Shown here one piece after another: positions 1 to 5,389 of a stretch of DNA of 5,389 nucleotides (the stretch's first letter is position 1; each line of letters opens with the position of its first letter). The notes under the pieces are model-generated. The model was not told the origin of the DNA. It did not search any database and worked only from the letters and a program-made list of their open reading frames with translations. Origin of the DNA: UBA7398 sp963978235 (GTDB taxonomy: Bacteria; Actinomycetota; Actinomycetes; Nanopelagicales; Nanopelagicaceae). The stretch is from assembly GCA_963978235.1 (NCBI GenBank), contig CAXBQM010000076.1, positions 1 through 5,389 of the forward strand. Reading direction: 5' to 3'. Made by a program: the position numbers and the translations under genes.

Positions 1-1
1 A

Positions 2-574
2 GATCCGAGTGGTGCAGCAGAAGATGCGGAAATCTCGTTTGATATCGCCCAGAGATTAGAGGGTCGCTTAATTGCTCTTGGCGTAACTGTCGTATTAACT
101 CGAGGTAAAAATATAAATCCAAGTGAAGCGGAACGGATTGAAATTGCAAATAATTGCGGTGCTGATTTAGTAATTGCATTTCATACCGATAAATACCCAA
201 ATGAAAAAGGAAATGGTGTGACCACTTATTACTACGGAAGTGATGCCCATGGAATTCACTCAGTAGTTGGTGAAAAGTTTGCAAATTTAGTTCAACGAGA
301 AATCACTGCAAGAACTGATCTATTAAATAACCGGACCCACTCCAAGACTTGGAATTTCCTCCGTCTTACAAAATCCCCAACGGTTCGAGTTGACCTTGGG
401 TACTTAACCAACCCAGGGGATGCTAAAAAGTTAAATGATTCAAATTTCCGTGAAACCATTGTTGAATCGGTGTTGATTGCAATTCAACGACTCTATTTAT
501 CGGCAGAGGAAGATGCCAAGACTGGCACCTTACGTTTATCTGACCTCCGTAAGGCCGGAATCCGAAAAGATTAA
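2..574 (+). CDS. cwlM: CwlM-like N-acetylmuramoyl-L-alanine amidase-fold protein (Amidase_3), 3' part only
   Basis: The reading frame is open from base 2 to the TAA at 572-574 and encodes the last 190 residues; the 5' end lies outside the window, so the internal GTG at 218 is not the start. The fold is Amidase_3 (zinc amidases that cut the MurNAc-L-Ala bond of peptidoglycan). Recognisable blocks are FDIAQRLEGRL (about 13-23), the GADLVIAFH block carrying a potential zinc His at residue 61, QREITARTDL, and TVRVDLGYLTN (126-136). The last block normally carries the catalytic Glu, but here has Asp131. The C-terminus (RLYL, then TGTLRLSDL) matches what I remember of mycobacterial CwlM. From the literature, CwlM acts mainly in the cytoplasm as a PknB-phosphorylated activator of MurA and not as a hydrolase. 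The place beside parB also fits, since mycobacterial cwlM is near parB. Any N-terminal peptidoglycan-binding domains and the first zinc ligand would be upstream. The family is certain; the regulator role is inferred. Confidence 0.85.
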   Translation, partial: DPSGAAEDAEISFDIAQRLEGRLIALGVTVVLTRGKNINPSEAERIEIANNCGADLVIAFHTDKYPNEKGNGVTTYYYGSDAHGIHSVVGEKFANLVQREITARTDLLNNRTHSKTWNFLRLTKSPTVRVDLGYLTNPGDAKKLNDSNFRETIVESVLIAIQRLYLSAEEDAKTGTLRLSDLRKAGIRKD

Positions 575-583
575 TTAATTTCG

Positions 584-603
584 CCCACCATAAAGGCTGT
601 GGG
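584..603 (+). other. Small hairpin between the amidase and aminotransferase genes
   Basis: CCCAC (584-588) can pair with GTGGG (599-603) around a 10-base loop. No T-run follows, so it is not a good intrinsic terminator. Its 3' arm includes the first G residues of the ribosome binding site GGGAGA (601-606) of the aminotransferase, so it could modulate translation. With five base pairs, chance is a fair alternative. Confidence 0.25.
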
Positions 604-606
604 AGA
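601..606 (+). promoter_or_regulatory. Ribosome binding site of the aminotransferase gene
   Basis: GGGAGA lies upstream of two adjacent ATG codons (612 and 615). The GGAG core ends 6 bases before the ATG at 612 and 9 bases before the one at 615. Both are usable; 612 is chosen as the start. Confidence 0.7.
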
Positions 607-611
607 ATTCC

Positions 612-1880
612 ATGATGAGTAACGAGATTAATCGAGTTATTACGGGGGCGCCCCAGAATCTAACTGAGCGCTATGCCCATCGCGCCTCGATGATGAAACC
701 AAGCGAAATTCGTTCGCTCTTCGCCGTCGCATCTCGTCCCGACATAGTCTCTCTCGCCGGCGGAATGCCAAACCTCTCTGCATTTCCAATGGAGATGATG
801 GCTGGAGTTACTGAGAAATTAATTAGGGAGAATGGCCAGGAAGCATTGCAATATGGAAATGGCCAGGGTCATCCAAAACTCCGGGAACAGATCTGCGATG
901 TAATGGCTCTTGAAGGAATTAAAGCCCATCCAGATGATGTAATTATTACAACCGGATCCCAACAAGCCCTGGATTTAATTTCAAGAATTTTTCTAGATCC
1001 AGGTGATGTAGTTCTTGTCGAAGCTCCTTCATATGTAGGTGCACTTGGAACATTCCACCAATATGAAGGAAAAGTTGTACATGTTGCGATGGATAATGAT
1101 GGCCTGATTCCGGAAGCACTCCGTGAAGCAATTAAGGTAACGCGGGCTGCCGGACATAAAATTAAATTCCTTTATCTAATTCCTAATTATCAGAACCCAG
1201 CAGGTGTATTACTTTCACCAGATCGCCGTACTGAAATCTTGGAAATCTGTCGCGAAGCGCAGATATTTGTAATTGAAGATAATACGTATGGGCTTCTAGG
1301 ATTTGATAAGCCATCGCCCAATGCGATGCGCGCAGAAGATTCAGAGAATGTCATCTACTTGGGGTCCTTTTCAAAGACGATTGCACCGGGGCTTCGAGTG
1401 GGTTGGGCTTTGGTTCCACAAGCGCTCCGCGAAAAGCTGGTTATCGCAAGCGAATCCTCCATTCTCTGCCCATCAAATTTCACACAGATGGCGATTTCAA
1501 GTTATCTCGCCGACCAACCGTGGCGCGATCAAATCAGCGCATTTTGCAAACTTTATAAAGTGCGACGCGATGCGATGTTGGAATCGTTAGCAGAACATTT
1601 TCCGGCTGGCGCAACCTGGACAAAACCTGGTGGTGGTTTTTATGTCTGGATTAATTTGCCGCCAGAGATTGATACAAAAGCAATGATGCCAAAAGCAATT
1701 GTTGCCAAAGTTGCATATGTACCGGGTACCGCGTTCTATGCAGATGGTTTGGGTTCGTGGTCGATGCGTCTTTCGTATTGCCACCCAACTCCAGAACGAA
1801 TTAGAGAAGGCGTCAAAGCGCTTGCTGGCGTTGTGAAACAAGAGATGGAGCGCCGCGGTAGCGGACTTGCGCTGGATTAA
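612..1880 (+). CDS. PLP-dependent aminotransferase, class I/II (LysN / 2-aminoadipate transaminase-like)
   Basis: A complete 422-residue fold-type I aminotransferase, the usual length for this family. It transfers amino groups between amino acids and 2-oxo acids using pyridoxal phosphate in the cytoplasm. Visible signatures: SLAGGMPN near the N-terminus (47-54); phosphate-binding TTGSQQAL (113-120); PNYQNPAG with conserved Asn195; IEDNTYG with Asp223 (pairs with the pyridine nitrogen) and Tyr226; SFSKTIAPGLRVGW with the Schiff-base Lys255; and SMRLSY with Arg386, which binds the substrate carboxylate. All key residues are intact. It resembles the aminotransferase half of MocR regulators and the LysN/Aro8 (COG1167) group but has no GntR DNA-binding domain, so it is an enzyme. 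Substrate (2-aminoadipate, aromatic or branched-chain amino acids) cannot be told from sequence. It starts 37 bases after the amidase gene, probably in the same transcript, and its stop overlaps the stop of parB on the opposite strand. Confidence 0.92.
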   Translation: MMSNEINRVITGAPQNLTERYAHRASMMKPSEIRSLFAVASRPDIVSLAGGMPNLSAFPMEMMAGVTEKLIRENGQEALQYGNGQGHPKLREQICDVMALEGIKAHPDDVIITTGSQQALDLISRIFLDPGDVVLVEAPSYVGALGTFHQYEGKVVHVAMDNDGLIPEALREAIKVTRAAGHKIKFLYLIPNYQNPAGVLLSPDRRTEILEICREAQIFVIEDNTYGLLGFDKPSPNAMRAEDSENVIYLGSFSKTIAPGLRVGWALVPQALREKLVIASESSILCPSNFTQMAISSYLADQPWRDQISAFCKLYKVRRDAMLESLAEHFPAGATWTKPGGGFYVWINLPPEIDTKAMMPKAIVAKVAYVPGTAFYADGLGSWSMRLSYCHPTPERIREGVKALAGVVKQEMERRGSGLALD

Positions 1881-2740
1881 CTCTCAATCTTCTTAATAAT
1901 GCGGTGAAGATCTTCAAGAGAACCAAAATCAATAAGAATTCGGCCGCTCTTCTTTGTCATCTCTATTTTGACGCGAGTATCTAACGCATCACCGATTCGA
2001 TCTCCAAGTTCTTGAATCTCTGGTGAAGCGCCTTTTCGAGATGTTGGCTTCTTGCCCGAAGAGCGTGGCGTCATCGAAATGATTTCTTCTACTGCACGGA
2101 CACTTAGCCCTTCATTGATAATGCGTTGAGCAATCCGTTCAATTTCTAGTGGCTCAGTTATTGCAAGTAGTGCGCGTGCATGACCAGCGCTCAACGTTCC
2201 AGCTGCAACCCGACGTTGTACTGATGGTGGCAAATTTAGTAAACGAAGCGTGTTGCTTATAAGTGGTCGGCTTCGTCCAAGTTTTGCTGCGAGTTGGTCA
2301 TGGGTATAACCAAAATCGTTAAGGAGTTGGTTATAAGCCGCGGCTTCTTCAAGTGCGTTGAGTTCACTTCGATGAATATTTTCTAGTAACGCTTCACGGA
2401 GTAACTCATTATCGGGAGTTTGTCGGATGATGACGGGAATTGTTGTTAAACCAGCGAGTTTGGCTGCTCTGGTGCGACGCTCGCCCATGATTAATTCGTA
2501 ACGATCACCTTTTTTACGAACTACTGGTGGTTGTAATACACCAACTTCTTTGATGGATGCGGTGAGTTCAGCAAGTTGATCTTCATTGAAAACAGTTCGT
2601 GGTTGTTTCGGATTGGGATCAATGAGTGAAAGTAAAACTTCATCGCGATCTGCCACAACAGTTTCGGTACCAACGGCTTTAATAGAAGTTGGAATTAACG
2701 AATCAAGATTTCTTCCTAGACCACCTTTGCGAACTGACAT
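1877..2740 (-). CDS. parB: Chromosome-partitioning protein ParB
   Basis: A complete 287-residue ParB, the CTP-dependent DNA clamp that loads at parS, spreads over neighbouring DNA and stimulates ParA to move the origin. Domains in order: an N-terminal ParA-stimulating peptide (KGGLGRNLDSLIP, 5-17); the CTP-binding/hydrolysis ParB/Srx domain with GVLQPPVVR (67-75), IMGERRTRAA (84-93) and ENIHRSEL (120-127); a helix-turn-helix DNA-binding region (about 145-171, YTHDQLAAKLGRSRPLISN) followed by SAGHARALL (184-192); a basic Ser/Lys-rich linker (about 225-238); and a C-terminal dimerisation domain (about 240-287). All expected motifs are intact. The ATG shares one base with the parA stop (TAATG), which points to translational coupling; an SD-like AAAGAGA lies 7 bases upstream inside parA. 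Its target sites are present in this window, in parA and rsmG. Confidence 0.97.
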   Translation of the reverse strand: MSVRKGGLGRNLDSLIPTSIKAVGTETVVADRDEVLLSLIDPNPKQPRTVFNEDQLAELTASIKEVGVLQPPVVRKKGDRYELIMGERRTRAAKLAGLTTIPVIIRQTPDNELLREALLENIHRSELNALEEAAAYNQLLNDFGYTHDQLAAKLGRSRPLISNTLRLLNLPPSVQRRVAAGTLSAGHARALLAITEPLEIERIAQRIINEGLSVRAVEEIISMTPRSSGKKPTSRKGASPEIQELGDRIGDALDTRVKIEMTKKSGRILIDFGSLEDLHRIIKKIES

Positions 2741-3642
2741 TAACTAATCTCTTTTGCAGTATGCATTACGGCTGCGCCACGGTTTGCAATTTCGCGGGCG
2801 ACCGCCATATATGTTTGTGCGCCATTTGATAATGGATCATAAGTCATCACTGTTTGACCATAAGAAGGTGCTTCCGAAATTCTTACCGCGCGCGGGATTG
2901 GAATATCAATTAATTCATTTGGATAATGTTGACGAACATTTGCTGCAACATCATTTGCTAATCGGGTTCGACCATCAAACATTGTAAGAAGAATTGTTGT
3001 CAGACGTATATGTGGATTGAGATGCTCTTGCACTAATGAAACTGTATGTAATAAGAGCGCAAGACCTTCAAGTGAATAATATTCACATTGAATTGGAATC
3101 ATTAACTCTTCTGCAGAAACAAGTGCATTGATTGTTAATAAGCCAAGTGATGGTGGGCAATCAATAATGACGTAATCAATTCGCTCGCCATTGTTTGCGC
3201 GTTCTTGTAAAAAATTATTTAACGCTTTCTTTAAACGAACTTCGCGGCCAACCATTGACACTAATTCAACTTCTGCGTTCGCAAGTGATTGTGTTGCAGG
3301 TGCACATTCCAAATGTGGGAATCCATTTACTTTAATAACAACATCGCTCATTGGTAGATCGCGAGTAATTACTTCATACATTCCTGCGACCGCATCGCGA
3401 TCGATTGAAAATGCAGTGCTGGCGTTGCCTTGTGGGTCGAGATCAATAACGAGGGTTCGAAGGCCCCCCATAGCCAAAGCAGCGGCGACATTGACGGCAG
3501 AGGTGGTCTTTCCTACCCCGCCTTTCTGGTTGGCGACGGTGAAGATCCGGGTCTTGATCGGTTGAGGCATCGGCTCTTTAAGCCGGCGAGTGCCGATAAC
3601 TCGGCTGCTCTTCTCGTTGGATGTTTCACGTGGAACGCTCAC
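2740..3642 (-). CDS. parA: Chromosome-partitioning ATPase ParA (Soj family)
   Basis: A complete 300-residue ParA, a deviant-Walker ATPase that binds nucleoid DNA as an ATP dimer and is released by ParB, pulling the origin apart. Motifs: deviant Walker A KGGVGKTT (40-47) with signature Lys40 and Lys45; Walker A' VIDLDPQGNAS (65-75); Walker B VIIDCPPSLG (158-167); and a C-terminal RAVRISEAPSYGQ (251-263) typical of chromosomal Soj proteins. I take the GTG at 3642 as start, 10 bases after the rsmG stop. No Shine-Dalgarno is visible before it, but the N-terminus M-S-V-P-R-E-T is encoded by a parS site and resembles the VSRET stretch I recall in mycobacterial ParA, which supports this start. The alternative is ATG at 3570 (residue 25), just before the core fold. 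Probably co-transcribed with rsmG and parB, and possibly autoregulated by ParB bound at its own start. Confidence 0.96.
   Translation of the reverse strand: MSVPRETSNEKSSRVIGTRRLKEPMPQPIKTRIFTVANQKGGVGKTTSAVNVAAALAMGGLRTLVIDLDPQGNASTAFSIDRDAVAGMYEVITRDLPMSDVVIKVNGFPHLECAPATQSLANAEVELVSMVGREVRLKKALNNFLQERANNGERIDYVIIDCPPSLGLLTINALVSAEELMIPIQCEYYSLEGLALLLHTVSLVQEHLNPHIRLTTILLTMFDGRTRLANDVAANVRQHYPNELIDIPIPRAVRISEAPSYGQTVMTYDPLSNGAQTYMAVAREIANRGAAVMHTAKEIS
3622..3637. promoter_or_regulatory. parS: parS site (ParB-binding) in the 5' end of parA
   Basis: TGTTTCACGTGGAACG matches the bacterial parS consensus TGTTTCACGTGAAACA at 14 of 16 positions. The central CACGTG is intact; the mismatches are A to G at position 12 and the last base. 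On the coding strand it is read GTT-CCA-CGT-GAA-AC, giving V-P-R-E-T at ParA residues 3-7. It probably binds ParB, perhaps more weakly than the perfect site in rsmG. Confidence 0.8.
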
Positions 3643-3652
3643 GTGCGCGAAG

Positions 3653-4219
3653 TTATCTAACTTTGACCACTTCTATGATCCGGCTGAGGGGCATGTCGTC
3701 GATTTTTACCTCATGGAGCTTGCATTCTGCGCCTTTTGGAAGGGTTGTTTGGTCAATTTCAGCCTGAGCCGACTCCCCTTTCATTGCAAGGAGCGATCCA
3801 CCTGGCTTAATGAGATGCCATGTTGCGGCGATAAGACGATCAAGGGGCGCAACTGCGCGAGCAGTTACGTAATCAAAGGTAGTTTTTACCGCTTCGGCCT
3901 TACCTCGAATGACTTTGGTAGGAAGGCTAAGTTCGCTGATGGTCTCGTTGAGGAAATCCACCCGTCGTTGGAGCGGTTCAATCAAAGTTACGGCTAAATC
4001 CGGGCGAGATAGGGCTATGACAAGTCCGGGTAGCCCTGCACCTGAACCCACATCTGCAACCGATGCCCCCTCTTTAAAGAGGGTGGTTAGCGGGATGCAG
4101 TTTTCAATATGGCGCTCCCAAATGCGAGGGGCTTCGGCGGGACCGATTAGCCCTCGTTCAATCCCTTTGGTTCGAAGGGTTTCGGCATAACGCTCGAAAG
4201 TTTCACGTGAAACGGTCAA
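3653..4219 (-). CDS. rsmG: 16S rRNA (guanine-N7)-methyltransferase RsmG (GidB)
   Basis: It methylates N7 of G527 (E. coli numbering) in 16S rRNA using S-adenosylmethionine; loss in other bacteria gives low-level streptomycin resistance. With the start used here it has 188 residues, on the short side for the family. Motifs: RHIENC (36-41; usual RHIxDS); SAM-binding VADVGSGAGLPG (54-65); LIEPLQRRVDFL (79-90); VTARAVAPL (118-126); and LAMKG (144-148). Start choice: a TTG at 4219 overlaps the jag stop as TTGA, the usual coupling geometry, and gives an N-terminus M-T-V-S-R-E-T parallel to that of ParA. A second TTG at 4240 would add seven residues (MRGGPSR); an AAGGTGA lies 12 bases before it, so it cannot be excluded. 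No ATG start is available. A perfect parS lies in its first codons. It sits between jag and parA, its standard place near oriC. Confidence 0.95.
   Translation of the reverse strand: MTVSRETFERYAETLRTKGIERGLIGPAEAPRIWERHIENCIPLTTLFKEGASVADVGSGAGLPGLVIALSRPDLAVTLIEPLQRRVDFLNETISELSLPTKVIRGKAEAVKTTFDYVTARAVAPLDRLIAATWHLIKPGGSLLAMKGESAQAEIDQTTLPKGAECKLHEVKIDDMPLSRIIEVVKVR
4199..4214. promoter_or_regulatory. parS: parS site (ParB-binding) in the 5' end of rsmG
   Basis: GTTTCACGTGAAAC (4200-4213) is a perfect 14-bp palindrome identical to the core of the universal parS consensus; only the two flanking bases (A and G instead of T and A) differ. Read on the - strand it is GTT-TCA-CGT-GAA-AC, giving V-S-R-E-T in RsmG. 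It lies 577 bp, centre to centre, from the site in parA. Recognition by the ParB encoded here is expected from the strong conservation of this site across bacteria. Confidence 0.93.
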
Positions 4220-4692
4220 GCGGGAAGGACCACCACGCAACGATCTGGATCTTCACCTTCGGATTCGCTTGTAAGGCCGGTGTTTTGAATGGTGTCGTGA
4301 ATGATCTTCCGTTCAAAGGCGTTCATTGGTTCGAGTTTGACCGCTACCCCAGTCGACTTAACCTCTTCGGCGATTTTGAGAGCAAGTTCAGCCAGGCTGG
4401 TTTTCTTATTGGCACGGAAGCCATCGATATCAAGCATCAATCGGCTCCGCTCGCCGGTTGCCGTTTGTACTGCAAGTCGGGAGAGCTCTTGAAGGGAATC
4501 AAGGACTTCGCCATCACGGCCCACGAGATCCTTCAAATCGCCACCTTCAATAGAGAGGGTGGCTCGATCGTTTTCGACCCCGATTTCAATATCGCCGTCG
4601 AGATCTGCGATATCAAGTAGGCCTTCTAAGTAATCAGCGGCTACATCGCCCTCTTCTTCAAGGCGTTTTGCCATTGGCTTCTCTTCGCTCAT
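4216..4692 (-). CDS. jag: Jag / KhpB (EloR) family RNA-binding protein, short actinobacterial form
   Basis: A protein of 158 residues (160 if the ATG at 4698 is used). It has a KH domain with the RNA-contacting GxxG loop as GRDG (58-61, within LKDLVGRDGEVLDSLQ) and a C-terminal R3H domain with the RxxxH signature (Arg128, His132 in AFERKIIH). The family (KhpB/EloR/Jag) binds small RNAs and mRNAs and affects cell elongation and division in Gram-positives. The N-terminal Jag_N domain of Firmicutes is absent and an acidic stretch is in its place, as I expect for actinobacterial members, so this is not a truncation. Start choice: GGGAG (4702-4706) is 9 bases from the ATG at 4692 but only 3 from the ATG at 4698; the former has better spacing. 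It follows yidC, its usual partner, and its stop overlaps the start of rsmG. Confidence 0.92.
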   Translation of the reverse strand: MSEEKPMAKRLEEEGDVAADYLEGLLDIADLDGDIEIGVENDRATLSIEGGDLKDLVGRDGEVLDSLQELSRLAVQTATGERSRLMLDIDGFRANKKTSLAELALKIAEEVKSTGVAVKLEPMNAFERKIIHDTIQNTGLTSESEGEDPDRCVVVLPA

Positions 4693-4701
4693 ATCCATTT
4701 G

Positions 4702-4706
4702 CTCCC
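4702..4706 (-). promoter_or_regulatory. Ribosome binding site of jag
   Basis: On the - strand this reads GGGAG within AAAAGGGAGC. The spacing (3 bases to the ATG at 4698, 9 bases to the ATG at 4692) favours the second ATG as start. It lies outside the nearby inverted repeat. Confidence 0.65.
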
Positions 4707-4721
4707 TTTTGATATATTTAA

Positions 4722-4756
4722 AGCGTTATTGCCCTATTTATACCCTTTTTAACGCT
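4722..4756 (-). promoter_or_regulatory. Inverted repeat and AT-rich leader between yidC and jag
   Basis: AGCGTTA (4722-4728) and TAACGCT (4750-4756) form a perfect 7-bp inverted repeat around a 21-base loop. On the - strand the loop contains TATAAAT, a possible -10-like element, and another AT-rich TTTAAATATATC follows the repeat. No convincing -35 is seen. This is the only substantial gap in the - strand gene series, so it is the likeliest place for a promoter or attenuator for jag-rsmG-parA-parB. It does not look like a standard terminator because the stem is weak and no clean U-run follows. Confidence 0.35.
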
Positions 4757-4762
4757 GCTTTT

Positions 4763-5389
4763 TTACTTCTTTCGTTTCTTCTTCTTTGGTTGCTTGCGCT
4801 GACCTTTTTGCTCTTCGGTAGCTACTGATCCCCCGCCGTTCTCTGATGATTTATCTGACGAGTTATCACTTACTTCACCTTTAGCAATCTTCTTTTTTTG
4901 TAACTCTTCCCATGCTGGTGAACCAGGTGTTGGGTTTCTCTTGATGACATAGAACTGTTGTCCCCACGTCCAAAGATTTGTTGTCGACCAATAAATTAAA
5001 ACTCCGACCGGAAAGTTAACGCCAGAGACTGCAAAAATTACTGGGAAGAGATACAACATAATTTTTTGTTGTTGCAACATCATGTTGTTTGTTGTGTCCA
5101 TCTTCGGCATACCTTTTGTCATTAATTGACGCTGGGTAGTAAAAGTTGTGGCCGACATAAACGCAATCAATAAAATCGTAACGATTTTTACTGTGGTATT
5201 TGTTGAACCTAAAAACGTTTGTGAGATTGGTGCGCCAAAGAATTTTGCGCCGGCTGCTGAGACAACATCTGCTTCTGAAAGAACGCCGTGTGCGACTGGT
5301 GGATTTTTTCCAATGCCGTTGAGTACAGTAAATAACGCAAAGAAAATCGGGGCTTGCGCAAGTATTGGAAAGCATGAAGCGAGCGGATT
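4763..5389 (-). CDS. yidC: Membrane protein insertase YidC (Oxa1/Alb3 family), C-terminal part
   Basis: The frame is open from the right window edge to the TAA at 4763-4765 and gives the last 208 residues; the N-terminus with the first membrane segments and the conserved hydrophilic-groove Arg is outside. YidC inserts and folds inner-membrane proteins, alone or with SecYEG. The fragment begins NPLASCFPILAQAPIFFALF, the family's NPLxGCLPxLxQxPxFFALY signature. Further hydrophobic segments are at about 67-83 (VKIVTILLIAFMSATTF) and 110-146 (two spans including FPVIFAVSGVNFPVGVLIYW and TTNLWTWGQQF). The cytoplasmic tail (about 160-208) has a Ser/Gly/Glu-rich linker and ends in a strongly basic stretch, KQPKKKKRKK, likely to contact the ribosome as reported for other YidC tails. 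It is the usual upstream neighbour of jag near oriC. Confidence 0.95.
   Translation of the reverse strand, partial: NPLASCFPILAQAPIFFALFTVLNGIGKNPPVAHGVLSEADVVSAAGAKFFGAPISQTFLGSTNTTVKIVTILLIAFMSATTFTTQRQLMTKGMPKMDTTNNMMLQQQKIMLYLFPVIFAVSGVNFPVGVLIYWSTTNLWTWGQQFYVIKRNPTPGSPAWEELQKKKIAKGEVSDNSSDKSSENGGGSVATEEQKGQRKQPKKKKRKK

Noticed and set aside
218..574. A free-standing 118-residue protein starting at the GTG 218
   Set aside because: The same frame is open to the window edge and the Amidase_3 similarity continues upstream of 218, so this is only the tail of a larger gene.
1905..1916. TGAAGATCTTCA palindrome near the end of parB
   Set aside because: It has no loop and no T-run, so it is not a terminator, and lies inside conserved coding sequence; probably chance.
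3191..3565. + strand open frame opposite the ParA ATPase core
   Set aside because: Mirror of the conserved Walker motifs of parA; no domain or ribosome binding site of its own.
3590..3997. + strand open frame opposite rsmG and the parA start
   Set aside because: Antisense to clearly recognised rsmG motifs, with low-complexity character and no domain; a shadow frame.
4207..4620. Long + strand open frame opposite jag
   Set aside because: It lies wholly antisense to jag and the rsmG start, resembles no family I know and is explained by the codon bias of the real gene.
4216..4698. Jag as a truncated gene lacking its N-terminal domain
   Set aside because: The short KH-R3H form is what I expect in Actinobacteria, and a start with a good ribosome binding site is present directly upstream.
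1..5389. Mobile element, CRISPR, tRNA/rRNA, DnaA-box cluster or defence system
   Set aside because: No transposase, direct-repeat array, RNA gene or TTATCCACA-type cluster was seen; the sequence is almost fully occupied by seven housekeeping genes.

Overview
The window reads as the replication-origin-proximal region of a low-to-moderate GC actinobacterium. Two things suggest this. The gene order yidC - jag - rsmG - parA - parB is the conserved oriC-flanking block, and the amidase-like gene on the far side of parB has the character and position of the actinobacterial cwlM. The AT-rich codon use (many ATT, AAT and TTA codons) and very tight spacing fit streamlined freshwater Actinobacteria of the acI / Nanopelagicales type better than high-GC Streptomyces or Mycobacterium. 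That taxonomic placement is an inference; no rRNA gene is present.

Layout. On the + strand, positions 1-574 hold the 3' part of a CwlM-like N-acetylmuramoyl-L-alanine amidase-fold protein, cut by the window edge. It is followed after 37 bases by a complete fold-type I PLP aminotransferase (612-1880). On the - strand, reading from the right edge leftwards, come the C-terminal part of YidC (membrane insertase), a short Jag/KhpB RNA-binding protein, the 16S rRNA methyltransferase RsmG, and the chromosome segregation pair ParA and ParB. The two blocks converge, and their stop codons share the four bases TTAA at 1877-1880, so no intergenic terminator is possible there.

Organisation. jag-rsmG-parA-parB are packed like one operon: the jag stop overlaps the likely rsmG start (TTGA), parA begins 10 bases after rsmG, and parA and parB share one base (TAATG). 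The only real gap is the 64-67 bases between yidC and jag, which holds an inverted repeat and could carry a promoter. Two parS sites, the DNA targets of ParB, lie inside the coding starts of rsmG (a perfect 14-bp palindrome, 4200-4213) and parA (one core mismatch, 3623-3636). The ParA/ParB proteins encoded here would load on these sites to organise and separate the origin region.

The window is mostly conserved housekeeping DNA; I see no mobile element, CRISPR array, RNA gene or defence system. The points most worth a second look are that both parS sites are read in the same codon phase at the same place in two different proteins (codons 3-7, M-x-V-[S/P]-R-E-T), and that the CwlM-like protein has an altered catalytic residue.
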